Translations under genes and position numbers: made by a program
Part shown: positions 18,425 to 28,065 of the stretch, piece by piece
Layout of the letters: each line of letters begins with the position of its first letter
Numbering within the stretch: position 1 is the first letter of the stretch
Notes under the pieces: generated by a model
What the model saw: the letters and a program-made list of their open reading frames with translations, nothing else
What the model was told of the DNA's origin: nothing
The model's database searches: none
Origin: Pirellula sp.
Lineage (GTDB): Bacteria > Planctomycetota > Planctomycetia > Pirellulales > Pirellulaceae
Reading direction: 5' to 3'
Length of the DNA: 62,915 bases
Assembly (NCBI GenBank): GCA_021299695.1
Contig: JAJTEK010000005.1
Coordinates: forward strand, 1 to 62,915

Positions 18425-21400
18425 TTAGTGGTTGAACAGGAACGCTGGGCTGTTGATCAGAGCCCAAACAAGGTCTTGAGCCGAAGTCAATCGGGCGTTG
18501 CCTAATTGCCCTTCGCTCTCTTTGACGTCGGCTCGCAGCCGGATCAATCTGGAATCTTCGGGCAAAGGAGTTCCCAAGCGTTCGATCCGTTTGGCCAGGA
18601 CCACCGAGGGTTCGTCCTCGGGGAGCGGTTGGCTTTCCTTTTGGACGTTGGCTTGTAGGCCTTTGAGTTCCGCAGACGAGAGTTTCAGGTAGTTCATTCC
18701 CTCTTTGGTCAACTCAGGGGTCCAAGCCGCCTTGGGGATCGCGCTGAGGGCACGGAACGATTCGGGCAGGCCCAGAGCAAGTTCCCCTTCGTGCTGTCCG
18801 GCGCTGAGTCGGAATCGGCCCAAGCGGTGTTCGGGCGCGTCGTGATTTTGGTGGATCCGCCATTGGAGGACCTCCCCTTTTTGGAGCGTCAGTGGGGACT
18901 CGAGGGCAAAGACGGCCCAGTGTTCGACGCCGGTAGCCGTGGCGATGGCCCAGCCCCCTTGGTCGTTGTTCTTTCCGTCGATGGCCGCTGCGGCCGAGAA
19001 GGAAGGCTGATCGAAATCGGTGAGTCCTTTGACCAACTTGATTTTTCGCATTTCAGCGGGCTTATCCGCAGCCCCTGCGAAGAGTTCGATTTCGGTGACG
19101 ACGAAGTTCCCATTTTGGGGCAATCCAGGGCCTTGGGAAGGCAGGTCGGGGGCCGTGAGGGCTTCGAGGCGTACTGCAGTAATGGCACCTTGATTCACCA
19201 CGGTATCGATGGTGTAGAGACCCTTATTGGCCCCACCGGAGGCTCGGATGGAGCGATCGGCTTGGGGTGCTAGGCTCGCGCCTGTGGTCGCCTCGGCTTT
19301 GGTCGCCGCGAGGGTCTCCCAAACAGCCCCGTTGCGTCGGGCATCGATGAACTCTTGAAGTTTGGTATCGAGGGTCGCTTCGTAATTTTGGACGGTCGCT
19401 TGGGCTGCTGAGAGTCTTTCCAAACGCGCGTTGTCGGCGGCTTGGCGTTCGGGTCGGATCTGTTCCTTGCGAGCCTCGAGCGCCATTTTGGTCGATTCGC
19501 GTTCGGCATCGAGGGCCGCTTGGCGTTTGGGTTTTTCATCGACCCACCAAGCTTCGCGTTCTGCCAATTGGGCGACGATGCGTTCATGGTCTTTTTGGAT
19601 CAGTGTGATCGTCGACAGGGCAGCTTGGATCTCTTCGGCTGTGGCGTGTCGGTTCAGAACCCTGACGAAGACTTCGTCGATCAGGGCCGCATCATCGGGG
19701 ATCGATTCAACGAGCTTGCGGATCGCGTTATCGGGGTCTGCGATGGCACCACCGAGGGTCGGACCGCTGACGAGCGCCATGACCGATCCGAGTCTCAATT
19801 CGTTAGAGCGTTCGCATTCGCAAGCGCTTTCTCGAGGTGGTCGACCTAAGTTATTGAGGAATCCATCGGGAAGACCTGCATCGGCATCGGCCAAGGCCGC
19901 TGCGCGGGTTCCAGGGGGCAGACCTGGGATCTTCGAGACCGCGCCGGTGACTTGGTAGATCGCATCGAAGAGGACTTCGGCAGGCAATCGACGGGGCAGA
20001 GCGTGGGAGTAGTTCCGATCGTCGTCGGCGTTGTACTTGTTGGTCTCGATCGAGAGTTGGTAAACATCGGACTTGCAGATCGATCGGACGATATGTCGGA
20101 TATCGAAATTGTGTTCGATGAAATCCTTTTCGAGATGTGCAAGGAGTTCAGGGATACTAGGCGGGTTCCCAGCGCGGATATCATCGATGGGCTCGATGAG
20201 CCCTTTTCCGAGCAGATAGCCCCACATGCGATTGACGAAACTCTTGGCGAAATAAGGATTTTCCTTGCTGGTGACCCAGGCGGCAAACTGGGTGCGTCGC
20301 GAGGGGTTTTCGCCTGGCGTGTTGTTGGCCACGAACGGAAACTTCGGTGTAATGGGTTGTTGTGTCTTCTGATGTTTGACTTCTCCGTCTTTCTTATCGA
20401 AGACTTCTTCCCAAAGGGGTTTTGCACCTTCGACGGCCGTTCCGCCGATGGTGTTGTTTCCCGAAGCTTCGTCTTTCTTCAAGCCGACTTGGGCAAAGTA
20501 CGCTGCCGTTTCGTAGTATTGGTCTTGGGTCCAACGTTCGAAGGGGTGGTCGTGGCATTTGTTGCAGTTGAAGCGAACGGCAAGGAACAAATGGGTCGAG
20601 TTCTCGACGGCTTCTTCGGGCGTGCGCAGGATCTTGTAATAGGATGCGGCGGGGTTTTCGCGATTCGAGCCCGAGGCCGTGAGGATCTCGTAAGCGAATT
20701 GGTTGTAGGGTTTGTTGGTCGCAAAGCTGTTGCGGATCCAATCTTTGAATTTGGATGCACCTTCCTTGCCCAGGAACTTCGAGTTGACTTGCAGCAGATC
20801 CGACCATTTGTTGGTCCAGTGATCGACGAACCCATCGCTGGCGACGAGTTGATCGACAATCCGATCGCGTTTGATCCGACTTTCGGTCGTATCGGCCAAA
20901 AACGCCCGGACCGCTTCGGGGGTCGGCGGAACGCCTGTTAGGTCCAGGGTCACTCGCCTAAGGAAGTCCGCATCGTTGCACAGACCCGAGGGCTGGATCT
21001 TGAGTCGATCCCACTTGGAAGCCACGAGTCGATCGATGATGTTTTGCGAGGCGATCTGTGCCTGTTGGTAGCCTTCGCGGTCGCCCATGACCGTCAGCGT
21101 GGTGGCCGCATACGCACCTTCGAAACGGGCCAGGACGGGGACTTCTCCGCGTCGGAGAGCTTGGACGCGGGCACCTTCGAGCACCGCGCCGACTTCTGCG
21201 TTCCCCGATTCCAAGAAGGCTTCGCGCGTCACATCGCGCGATTTGCCATCGGCATACGTCGCCACGACGCGAAGTTGCTGGATCCCGCCGGGCATGGGGA
21301 TGATCGGGTTGTTCGGGGTGACTTCGATGGACGTCACCCTCGGGGTGCCCATGTTCAGGCTCGCACCCCCTGCGATCCATTGACGAAGGACCAGGGCGTG

Positions 21401-23560
21401 GTTGTCGCCTGGTTCGATGATTTTTCCGCCGACGTGAGGGACCACTCCGAGGGGTTTGGTCAGCATCAGCGAATCGATCGGCGAGGCCGGATGGATGCGT
21501 CTGCCGGCGAGGTCATCGCTCAAGCTGCGGACATCGTAGTTCGGATCGTATCCTCGCAGGGAGAGTTTAAAGCCGTTCTTACCGGCCTGTGCCCCGTGGC
21601 AGGTCCCGGAGTTGCAACCCAAGCGGGACAGGGCTGGATTGACATCGCGGATGAAATCGACCTCGAAGTCGGTGGGGATGGTCGAATGGACGCCGATGGT
21701 TTGTTGGTGGTTGCCGAGCGTTACGTTGATTTTGGCATCCCCGGCATGGATCGGTTGGACCCAGCCGCGTTGCGATAGCCATACCGAATCGTTCTCAGCG
21801 GCGAAGTTCGCTTGGCTGGTCACATCGACCAATTCGCCGGTCTGGAGTTGGGCCATGACGACAATCTGTGCCGAGTCGTTCCAAGCTCCGAATTCGATCT
21901 GTGAGGGCTGGACTTGGATCGAGGCGATTTGATCGACTCGGACCGGCGGGTGAGACAGTTCGCCTTGAGCCTTGGGAGCTTCGGTGGTCCGTTCGGCAAG
22001 GTGAGCCTCGCCGATGGCCTTGAGCCGATCGATGCGGAGGGCTGCAAGCGAGCTGTCCTGGACGGCATTGAGCGAGCCGGCTGGGGTTGCATCAAGATCG
22101 GCGATGAGTTGGGAATCGGCGATGTTCCAAATGCGAACGCGGCCGTCAGAACCACCGCTTGCTAGGCGCCCCTGGCCGTCGATGGCAAGTGCATAGACCG
22201 CTGCGTTGGGGACTTGGAACGTTCCGAGGACCTGAGGTTGTTCGGTGATGTAATCCTCTAGTTTCTTGCGCTCGTCGGGTTTGCGTTGGGGAGCCCGCTT
22301 GGCTTGGATCGCTTTGATTTCAGGTGGCAATTTGCCATCGACATCGTAGGACCAGACTTTCACAACGCTTTGGTTATCGATGGTCGAGGCGGCCGCAAGG
22401 TATTTGCCATCGGGGCTGATGGCCACCGAGAAGATACGGCCGGGCATGGGGTCGAGTTGTCGGATCAGGTTGGCATCATCGCCGATGACGCGAGCCGTCT
22501 GTCGGAAGACGCGGTAGATTTTGGGGGTTCCGTCGGAGCCGCCGACGAGGATCTCGTTGCGTTCCGGGTGCCTGGCTAGGGCTTGGACCCCTCCGCGAAG
22601 CGCACCTGGGGTGATCGATGTGACGTTATCGATGAACCGTTCGGTTTCGACATCGGTCAGTTTGACCGTCATGTCACGGGCCCCCGAGAGCAAGTGTTTG
22701 CCATCGACGGTAAAGACCGTCGAGCGTGGCCAATCGTCGTGGGTCCGTTGGTAGAGTTTTTGATTGCCTTCGAGGTCCAGCGCGCGGATCGAGTTGTCGG
22801 CCATCCCCAGGGCGAGCATAGACGAATCATGGGTCCATGAAAGACCGAACAGGGTATCGCCACCGAGCAGGGTGCTTCGGTGCAGTTGCTTGTTCGCATT
22901 GTTCCAGAGTTGCAGTTCGCCCATGACGCCTGGCTCTCCGGCGGCCACAGCGATCCATTGGTTGTCTGGTGAGAACCGAACCGATTCGATGCGTGGACTC
23001 ATTCCGATCAATCGATTTTTCAGTTGCCAGTCTTGGGTCGAGAGCACGAGGACTTCGTGGAACCCGTTGAGGGCAAGCTGCGAGCCATCGGGGGAAAAGT
23101 CCAGGCTCACGATCGCTGGTGGACGGGAGTAGATCGGTGGTTTTTCGTTGGTAAAGCGTGGGCCGGTGTCGACGACGTCTTGGACGGCCCCAGCGGCGAT
23201 CCATTTTCGGATGATCTCGATTTCGGTGGGTTTCAGGGGGGCAAGATTCTTCGGCATCTCGGCCTTGCCATCGACCGGAGTGATTTCGCGCAGCAGGTTG
23301 CTCGCTTCAGGGTTCCCCGGAACGATGGCCGCATCGCCCGACTCACCACCTTTGAGCAAGCCTTCGAAATCGGTCATTCGAAAACCACCTTGGGTTTTCG
23401 AGGTTTGATGGCATGCATAGCAATTGGCACGGAGAATCGGCAGCACATCTTTGGACCACGAGACCGAGGTAGGGTCCGCACCTTGGGTCTTGAGTGCCAA
23501 GAAACTCGAGTGACCTACAACTGCCCAGAGGGCCAGGAACAGGTGTTTTGAAATGCGCAT
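18425..23560 (-). CDS. Giant cytochrome c / WD40 / DUF1549-DUF1553 (PSD1) protein
   Basis: A 1711-residue exported protein read from ATG 23560 (MRISKHLFLALWAVVG signal); an upstream in-frame start at 23623 would precede the signal and is rejected. Order of parts: planctomycete cytochrome c with CYACH at 47-51; a WD40-type propeller ~145-510 (FSPDGSQLALNG, LASGGSDGRVRIWNI); Ig-like segments around the second CH motif GCNSGTCHG; DUF1549 (SDLLQVNSKFLGKEG) with CNKCHDHPFERW; DUF1553 (VNRMWGYLLGKGLIEP); a Glu/Ala/Arg-rich coiled coil; and a discoidin-like C-terminal region. It is co-oriented with and 60 bp upstream of DUF1501. The PSD1 family is believed to act in extracellular redox or polymer degradation, without a proven substrate. 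The WD40 insertion makes it longer than simple PSD1 proteins. Confidence 0.9.
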   Translation of the reverse strand: MRISKHLFLALWAVVGHSSFLALKTQGADPTSVSWSKDVLPILRANCYACHQTSKTQGGFRMTDFEGLLKGGESGDAAIVPGNPEASNLLREITPVDGKAEMPKNLAPLKPTEIEIIRKWIAAGAVQDVVDTGPRFTNEKPPIYSRPPAIVSLDFSPDGSQLALNGFHEVLVLSTQDWQLKNRLIGMSPRIESVRFSPDNQWIAVAAGEPGVMGELQLWNNANKQLHRSTLLGGDTLFGLSWTHDSSMLALGMADNSIRALDLEGNQKLYQRTHDDWPRSTVFTVDGKHLLSGARDMTVKLTDVETERFIDNVTSITPGALRGGVQALARHPERNEILVGGSDGTPKIYRVFRQTARVIGDDANLIRQLDPMPGRIFSVAISPDGKYLAAASTIDNQSVVKVWSYDVDGKLPPEIKAIQAKRAPQRKPDERKKLEDYITEQPQVLGTFQVPNAAVYALAIDGQGRLASGGSDGRVRIWNIADSQLIADLDATPAGSLNAVQDSSLAALRIDRLKAIGEAHLAERTTEAPKAQGELSHPPVRVDQIASIQVQPSQIEFGAWNDSAQIVVMAQLQTGELVDVTSQANFAAENDSVWLSQRGWVQPIHAGDAKINVTLGNHQQTIGVHSTIPTDFEVDFIRDVNPALSRLGCNSGTCHGAQAGKNGFKLSLRGYDPNYDVRSLSDDLAGRRIHPASPIDSLMLTKPLGVVPHVGGKIIEPGDNHALVLRQWIAGGASLNMGTPRVTSIEVTPNNPIIPMPGGIQQLRVVATYADGKSRDVTREAFLESGNAEVGAVLEGARVQALRRGEVPVLARFEGAYAATTLTVMGDREGYQQAQIASQNIIDRLVASKWDRLKIQPSGLCNDADFLRRVTLDLTGVPPTPEAVRAFLADTTESRIKRDRIVDQLVASDGFVDHWTNKWSDLLQVNSKFLGKEGASKFKDWIRNSFATNKPYNQFAYEILTASGSNRENPAASYYKILRTPEEAVENSTHLFLAVRFNCNKCHDHPFERWTQDQYYETAAYFAQVGLKKDEASGNNTIGGTAVEGAKPLWEEVFDKKDGEVKHQKTQQPITPKFPFVANNTPGENPSRRTQFAAWVTSKENPYFAKSFVNRMWGYLLGKGLIEPIDDIRAGNPPSIPELLAHLEKDFIEHNFDIRHIVRSICKSDVYQLSIETNKYNADDDRNYSHALPRRLPAEVLFDAIYQVTGAVSKIPGLPPGTRAAALADADAGLPDGFLNNLGRPPRESACECERSNELRLGSVMALVSGPTLGGAIADPDNAIRKLVESIPDDAALIDEVFVRVLNRHATAEEIQAALSTITLIQKDHERIVAQLAEREAWWVDEKPKRQAALDAERESTKMALEARKEQIRPERQAADNARLERLSAAQATVQNYEATLDTKLQEFIDARRNGAVWETLAATKAEATTGASLAPQADRSIRASGGANKGLYTIDTVVNQGAITAVRLEALTAPDLPSQGPGLPQNGNFVVTEIELFAGAADKPAEMRKIKLVKGLTDFDQPSFSAAAAIDGKNNDQGGWAIATATGVEHWAVFALESPLTLQKGEVLQWRIHQNHDAPEHRLGRFRLSAGQHEGELALGLPESFRALSAIPKAAWTPELTKEGMNYLKLSSAELKGLQANVQKESQPLPEDEPSVVLAKRIERLGTPLPEDSRLIRLRADVKESEGQLGNARLTSAQDLVWALINSPAFLFNH

Positions 23561-23807
23561 ATAAAGATCCAGTGGACCTACGATGGGTGGTAAGAAAGTT
23601 GTCTTGAGCAAGCAGGGGCTCAAAGGTGGGTTGGTTCAAGCCAGAAAATCGCTTGGAAAAACTGGGCTCGACGTTTGGTGTGAGTATAGCTCAAGGCGCT
23701 AGCGGGGTCAACTTTTTCACAACTTCGTCATAGAGGGGCAATTACGCGCATTAGCGAGTCGGCCGAAAGGGGCTTTGGGCCTGACCTCGGTGTCGTTTTG
23801 GATCGAA

Positions 23808-24968
23808 TTAGGCAGCTCGGCGAACGGTCTGCGTGGGGCTTCGATAGAGCGATTTCCAAGTGGCGATCGCGTGGTGACATACGTAGCGGACATCCTCGCG
23901 CGTCAGCTTGCCGTGGGTCGGGAGGTTGATCCCCAGACGCGAACAGCGCTCGGCAACGGGGTAGCTCCCGGTACGTTCGCGGTACATCGGCATGGTGTGG
24001 ATGGGGTAAAAGACCGGGCGGCTTTCGATCCCTTCTTGGGCCAATCGCCCGATCCATGCGTCGCGGTCAACGGCCGATTCAGGACGCATGAGGACTGTGT
24101 ACATCCAGTAGGAGTGTTGGGCCCAGGGTGCGGATCGAGGGAGCTGGAAGATATCTTCGCTGTCGGCCAGTTCCTCGAAATACCAGCGCGCGACCTCCTG
24201 GCGTCGTTGCACATGCACATCGAGCCGTTCGGCTTGTGCAGTCCCGATCGCTGCGGCGATGTTGGTCATGCGATAATTAAAGCCGACCTCGGGGTGCCAA
24301 TAGTTCTTGCTCGGATCGACCGCTTGGCCGCGCAGAAATCGCATCCTGTCTGCGAGTTCCTTGTTCGATGTGGTGATCGCCCCTCCTTCGCCCGTCGTGA
24401 TGGTCTTGTTGCCGAAGAAACTAAACGAGGAGGCGTCGGCAAGCGATCCGACGCGTCGGCCTTTGTACAACGCGCCGATCGCTTCGGCCGAGTCTTCGAT
24501 GACCAAGAGTCCATGCCGTTGGGCAATCCGTTCGATCGGATCGATGTCGACTGGATGTCCATAAAGCGGAACGGTCAAGATCGCTTTGGTCCGAGGTGTG
24601 ATGGCTTGCTCGATCCGCTCGGGGTCGATCGAAAGGTAGTCCTGTTCGCAATCGACAAAGACCGGTTTGGCTTGGCAGTAGGTCGCGGCATTGGCCGTAG
24701 CGATGTACGAAAGGGTCGGCATGATCACCTCATCTTGGGGACCGATGCCTGCGGCGGCCAGGGCCAAGTGGAGCGAGGTCGTGCCGTTGTTGGTCACCAC
24801 GGCATAGGGGACCTGGCAGTACTCGGCCAGCAATTGCTCGAAGCGGTCGATGTAGGTCCCACGCGAGGAGATCCAGGTCGACTGAATGCAGTCCATAACA
24901 TAAAGGGCTTCGTTGCCATCGAGCACCGGTTCGGCGACTCGAATACTGCGTTTGACGCGATGATCCAT
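23808..24968 (-). CDS. DegT/DnrJ/EryC1/StrS family PLP-dependent sugar aminotransferase
   Basis: A 386-residue fold-type I aminotransferase. Lys188 in SFSFFGNKTITTGEGG is the pyridoxal-phosphate lysine and Asp159 in LLVIEDSAEAIGA binds the pyridine nitrogen. YVVTNNGTTSLHLALAA and PTLSYIATANA are also typical. The family transaminates keto-sugar nucleotides (for example GDP-perosamine or amino-sugar synthesis) for lipopolysaccharide or exopolysaccharide. The TWISSRGTYIDRFE opening resembles perosamine-synthetase-like members. AGGAAGGA lies ~9 bases before the ATG. It is transcribed alone or with the PSD1 gene 247 bp downstream. No sugar nucleotide dehydratase neighbour is visible, so the pathway cannot be completed here. 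Confidence 0.9.
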   Translation of the reverse strand: MDHRVKRSIRVAEPVLDGNEALYVMDCIQSTWISSRGTYIDRFEQLLAEYCQVPYAVVTNNGTTSLHLALAAAGIGPQDEVIMPTLSYIATANAATYCQAKPVFVDCEQDYLSIDPERIEQAITPRTKAILTVPLYGHPVDIDPIERIAQRHGLLVIEDSAEAIGALYKGRRVGSLADASSFSFFGNKTITTGEGGAITTSNKELADRMRFLRGQAVDPSKNYWHPEVGFNYRMTNIAAAIGTAQAERLDVHVQRRQEVARWYFEELADSEDIFQLPRSAPWAQHSYWMYTVLMRPESAVDRDAWIGRLAQEGIESRPVFYPIHTMPMYRERTGSYPVAERCSRLGINLPTHGKLTREDVRYVCHHAIATWKSLYRSPTQTVRRAA

Positions 24969-25003
24969 CGATGAGATTCCTTCCTGCCTCGTTTGCGACG
25001 CGG

Positions 25004-25033
25004 ACTATACTGCTTTTTGAAGATCGGAATCAA
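25004..25033 (-). promoter_or_regulatory. Sigma-70-like promoter for the DegT aminotransferase gene
   Basis: On the minus strand TTGATT (25033-25028) and TATAGT (25009-25004) are separated by 18 bp and end 36 bp before the ATG at 24968. Both hexamers are close to consensus. Confidence 0.5.
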
Positions 25034-25098
25034 CTCCAGAATTCGCACTTCCCCCAAATCGCCTAGCTAGGTCTTCTTATCAAGTTAAGCTACGGATC

Positions 25099-25120
25099 TT
25101 TATCGGCGGTTTATCGGCGG
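25099..25120. repeat. 11-bp intergenic tandem duplication
   Basis: TTTATCGGCGG occurs twice in direct succession (25099-25109, 25110-25120), between the divergent promoters of the DegT and DsbD genes. Unlike the intragenic repeats in this window, its unit is not a multiple of three. The rest of 24969-25283 holds only the two promoters. Confidence 0.8.
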
Positions 25121-25223
25121 TTTTGACAGCAAATCCGAAATGCGCTGAAGTAGACTATTTAATCTTCGGTAAGGTTTTCTTCAGGGAGCTCAACCCGCCC
25201 GAGCGACTAGCCCCGAGTATCCG

Positions 25224-25253
25224 TTGACCCACGAGTCGATGGGAACCTACAAT
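25224..25253 (+). promoter_or_regulatory. Sigma-70-like promoter for the dsbD-like gene
   Basis: TTGACC (25224-25229) and TACAAT (25248-25253) are separated by 18 bp, 31 bp before ATG 25284. The longest open frame starts inside this promoter at 25224, which supports the shorter start at 25284. Confidence 0.55.
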
Positions 25254-25283
25254 AGAACCTCCTATATTTTCAGCGAGGGATCG

Positions 25284-27677
25284 ATGATTCGAGTAGTTTT
25301 GACAGCGGCTTTTGCCTGGCTTTGGATCCCTTTGGTGACCATGGGGCAAGATCCACTTTTCGACGGAGCAGCCGGAGGGCTAGGAGCAGCCGGGGGACTT
25401 GGCCAAGATTTCTCGCTGGGATTGTTCGACAATCCGTACGAGTTTTCCGCCTCGTACCAGATCGACCCAAAGACGCGCAAGGGCAAGGTCTCCTTGACGG
25501 CGAAGCTTTCTGGCAAGTACCACATCTTCTCGACCACCCAGGCACCCGGCGGGCCGAGTCCGACGGTGATCAAGCTATTGGGCAAGCAGGCCAAGTTGTC
25601 TGGTCCTTTTGTCCCGGACCGCGCCCCGGAGGTCGACAAGAACTCGGAATCATGGCCTGGATTGGCTGTCGAGCAGTTCAGCAACACCGTGACTTGGTCG
25701 GCCCCGATCGAGTGGACGGACTCTCTGGAGACCAAGCCCGGACGGATCGAACTGACGATCGAAGGTCAGGTGTGCGAGAAGAATTGCATTCCGATTCGCG
25801 ACGAGAAAGTCCCGGCGGAGTTTTCAGGTTGGGTCGAATCCAAAGACGAAGCGTTGGCGATGGGCCAGTTCCGCGAGCCTGACAGCATGGTCGATTGGAA
25901 GATCCATCTTTCAAAGTCAACGGTCAAGCCGGGAGATAAGCTCGAGTTGATCCTCGAGGCGACTCCCGACAAGGACTTCCACATCTACAAGCTCGACTTG
26001 AAAGATCCCCTCGTCGAGAACCGAACCCATGTGGTGCTGACGCAAAAATTTGGCGTGAAGGCTTATGAGCCCAAAGTCGACAAACGATCGATCCGAAAGG
26101 ACTTGGGGGTCGGTGGTGTGGTCGATTACTACGAGGGCAAGGTTACGATCCGCGTGCCGATCGAGGTCCCCGAGACGGCCCTCGAAGGTGAAACGCCTTT
26201 GGAAGGCTTGGTCGGCTATCAGGCATGCACCCAAGGTGCATGCGATCGGCCTCGGGGGTTGAAGTTCAAGGGAGTCTATCAGGTTTCCAAGACGAAATCT
26301 CTAGCGGATAAGCTACCGCTGGGGATCGCGGCGAGCAAATACGAGGAAGCAGCGAACCATCCCCAGCGGGCCAATTGGTTCGACGCAGACAAGTACGCCC
26401 TGACGCTCGAGCCTAAGGAGGTTTTCACGAAGTTTTTCTTGGCGATGCTCGGCGGGTTAATTTTGAATTTCATGCCCTGCGTCTTGCCGGTTATCGGCTT
26501 GAAGATCCTGGGGTTTGTCAACGAAGCCCATGGCGAGCGTCGGACCGCCTCGATGCTCACGCTGACTTATTCGCTTGGGATGATCGCGGTGCTGTTGGGC
26601 TTTGGCGCGACGAGTTTAGGGCTGCGTTGGATGACGGGTCGTGCTTTGGAGTGGGGAGCACTTTTTGGGAACACGACGACCCAGGTCCTCTTTACGGGAT
26701 TCATGTTCACTCTAGCGTTGAGCTTCTTAGGGGTCTGGGAGTTTCCGATCCCGGGCTTTGCCAGCGGAGCCAAGAGCACGGAGCTATCGAGCAAAAAAGG
26801 ATATCTCGGAGCTTTCTTCAAAGGGGTCATCACGACGTTGCTTGCAACCCCCTGCAGCGGTCCGTTCTTGGGAAGTGCGCTTGCGGTCTCACTGAGCCAA
26901 CCGGCTTGGGTGGTTCTTTTGATCTTTTTGGGGGTCGGTATCGGCATGGCGTTTCCTTATTTGATGGTCGCGATGTTTCCCGGTTCGATGAAGTGGATTC
27001 CTAAGCCTGGGCCATGGATGGAGACATTCAAAGAGTTTCTGGCCTTTCCGTTGCTCCTGAGCGTCGTGGCCTTTGTATCGGGGTTCCCGGAGAAGGAGCG
27101 TATCTCGATGCTCTCGGCCTTGATCTTCATTTGGTTTGCATGCTGGTGGATCGGTCGAGTACCGGTCTGGGAGAGCAGTTCGCGTCGCTTGCGGGCCTGG
27201 GGATTGGGCGCCATGGCGGCCTTGGTAGGTACGATCGGATCGTTTTATTTCCTCAAGCCTTCGAAGTACGAACTCGAGTGGGTCCCTTTCAGCGAGCAAG
27301 CTTTGCAGTCGGCCGTCGCCGAGGGCAAGCCGGTATTGATCGACTTTACGGCCGAGTGGTGCCAGAACTGCAAATTGAATTTGGCGGTGGCGATCAATAC
27401 ACGCAAGGTCCAGGACGTGGTCAAAAAGCATGATATCGTGCCGATGATCGCCGATCTTACGCGGTACCCACCGGCTCTGATGGCCAAGCTTCGAGAGCTC
27501 AATAAAGTCGCCATTCCGGTACTTGCAATATACAAGCCCGGAGACGGCAAGAATCCGATCGTCCTCGAAGATCTCTTGTCCGAGTCGCAGGTAATCGATG
27601 CGCTCGAGCAGGCAAGCACTGCGAAAGCCGCCACAGCCAATAGCGGACTTGGAAATGCCTTATCGACAACGCGTTAA
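25284..27677 (+). CDS. DsbD-type thiol:disulfide interchange protein
   Basis: A 797-residue membrane protein read from ATG 25284 (signal MIRVVLTAAFAWLWIPLVTM; GAGGGA just upstream). Residues ~45-330 are tandem DsbD-alpha-like periplasmic beta domains. The central ~390-640 membrane domain carries the paired cysteines of the electron channel (NFMPCVLPVIGLKILG and TLLATPCSGPFLGSAL). The C-terminal thioredoxin domain has WCQNC at 692-696. The family moves reducing equivalents from cytoplasmic thioredoxin to periplasmic thiols, which would serve the many secreted cytochromes here by keeping heme-binding cysteines reduced. An 18-bp duplication (25365-25400) encodes GAAGGL twice just after the signal peptide. 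The alternative ScsB-like assignment is possible because the N-terminus is long. Confidence 0.9.
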   Translation: MIRVVLTAAFAWLWIPLVTMGQDPLFDGAAGGLGAAGGLGQDFSLGLFDNPYEFSASYQIDPKTRKGKVSLTAKLSGKYHIFSTTQAPGGPSPTVIKLLGKQAKLSGPFVPDRAPEVDKNSESWPGLAVEQFSNTVTWSAPIEWTDSLETKPGRIELTIEGQVCEKNCIPIRDEKVPAEFSGWVESKDEALAMGQFREPDSMVDWKIHLSKSTVKPGDKLELILEATPDKDFHIYKLDLKDPLVENRTHVVLTQKFGVKAYEPKVDKRSIRKDLGVGGVVDYYEGKVTIRVPIEVPETALEGETPLEGLVGYQACTQGACDRPRGLKFKGVYQVSKTKSLADKLPLGIAASKYEEAANHPQRANWFDADKYALTLEPKEVFTKFFLAMLGGLILNFMPCVLPVIGLKILGFVNEAHGERRTASMLTLTYSLGMIAVLLGFGATSLGLRWMTGRALEWGALFGNTTTQVLFTGFMFTLALSFLGVWEFPIPGFASGAKSTELSSKKGYLGAFFKGVITTLLATPCSGPFLGSALAVSLSQPAWVVLLIFLGVGIGMAFPYLMVAMFPGSMKWIPKPGPWMETFKEFLAFPLLLSVVAFVSGFPEKERISMLSALIFIWFACWWIGRVPVWESSSRRLRAWGLGAMAALVGTIGSFYFLKPSKYELEWVPFSEQALQSAVAEGKPVLIDFTAEWCQNCKLNLAVAINTRKVQDVVKKHDIVPMIADLTRYPPALMAKLRELNKVAIPVLAIYKPGDGKNPIVLEDLLSESQVIDALEQASTAKAATANSGLGNALSTTR
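25365..25400. repeat. 18-bp tandem duplication at the DsbD N-terminus
   Basis: GGAGCAGCCGGAGGGCTA and a two-mismatch copy lie head to tail, encoding GAAGGL twice in a Gly/Ala linker after the signal peptide. Confidence 0.8.
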
Positions 27678-28065
27678 GCGTTAAGCAGAGTGTAAAAGCA
27701 TTGTGTAGGCCGTGTATTCCCTTTCCGTAACATGGCCCTCCGAGGCCGTGTGTGCACGTGATGAATCCATTCGGGACGAGCCCGACGGGAGGCTTATCGA
27801 ACTCGAATCCCAGTTGGTGCGGATTGTGGCGATGCTGAGCACGACATGAGTGCAAAATAGCGACTTCCTCGCCGTTGGCTGCGGGTTAAACGATTTTGCT
27901 CCGTACTCGTACTCGATGGCTGTTCGAACTTCGGCGATGCCGATTGTTGATCCAGGTGGCTCACGGTAACTTGCGGACCAATGGGCCGAATAACTATACT
28001 AGATCGTCATTCGATTACGAGCACCGCGATGCTGAGTAGCTCGCAGTGTTCGGGGGGATCGTACT
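27678..28065. other. Intergenic stretch with inverted copy of repeat segment B
   Basis: No gene is convincing here. Bases 27901-28020, read on the minus strand, align with 227-345 over about 120 bp, including ATTGGTCCGCAAGTTACCG and GAACAGCCATCGAGTACGAG. The first 220 bp contain a small hairpin, GGCC-CTCCGA-GGCC, near 27733. GGGGGGA about 8 bases before 28066 is the likely ribosome-binding site of the next gene. Confidence 0.6.

Noticed and set aside
27712-27849. GTG-initiated 45-codon frame after the DsbD gene
   Set aside because: No ribosome-binding site or recognisable motif; the antisense frame is equally open, so I could not support it as a gene.
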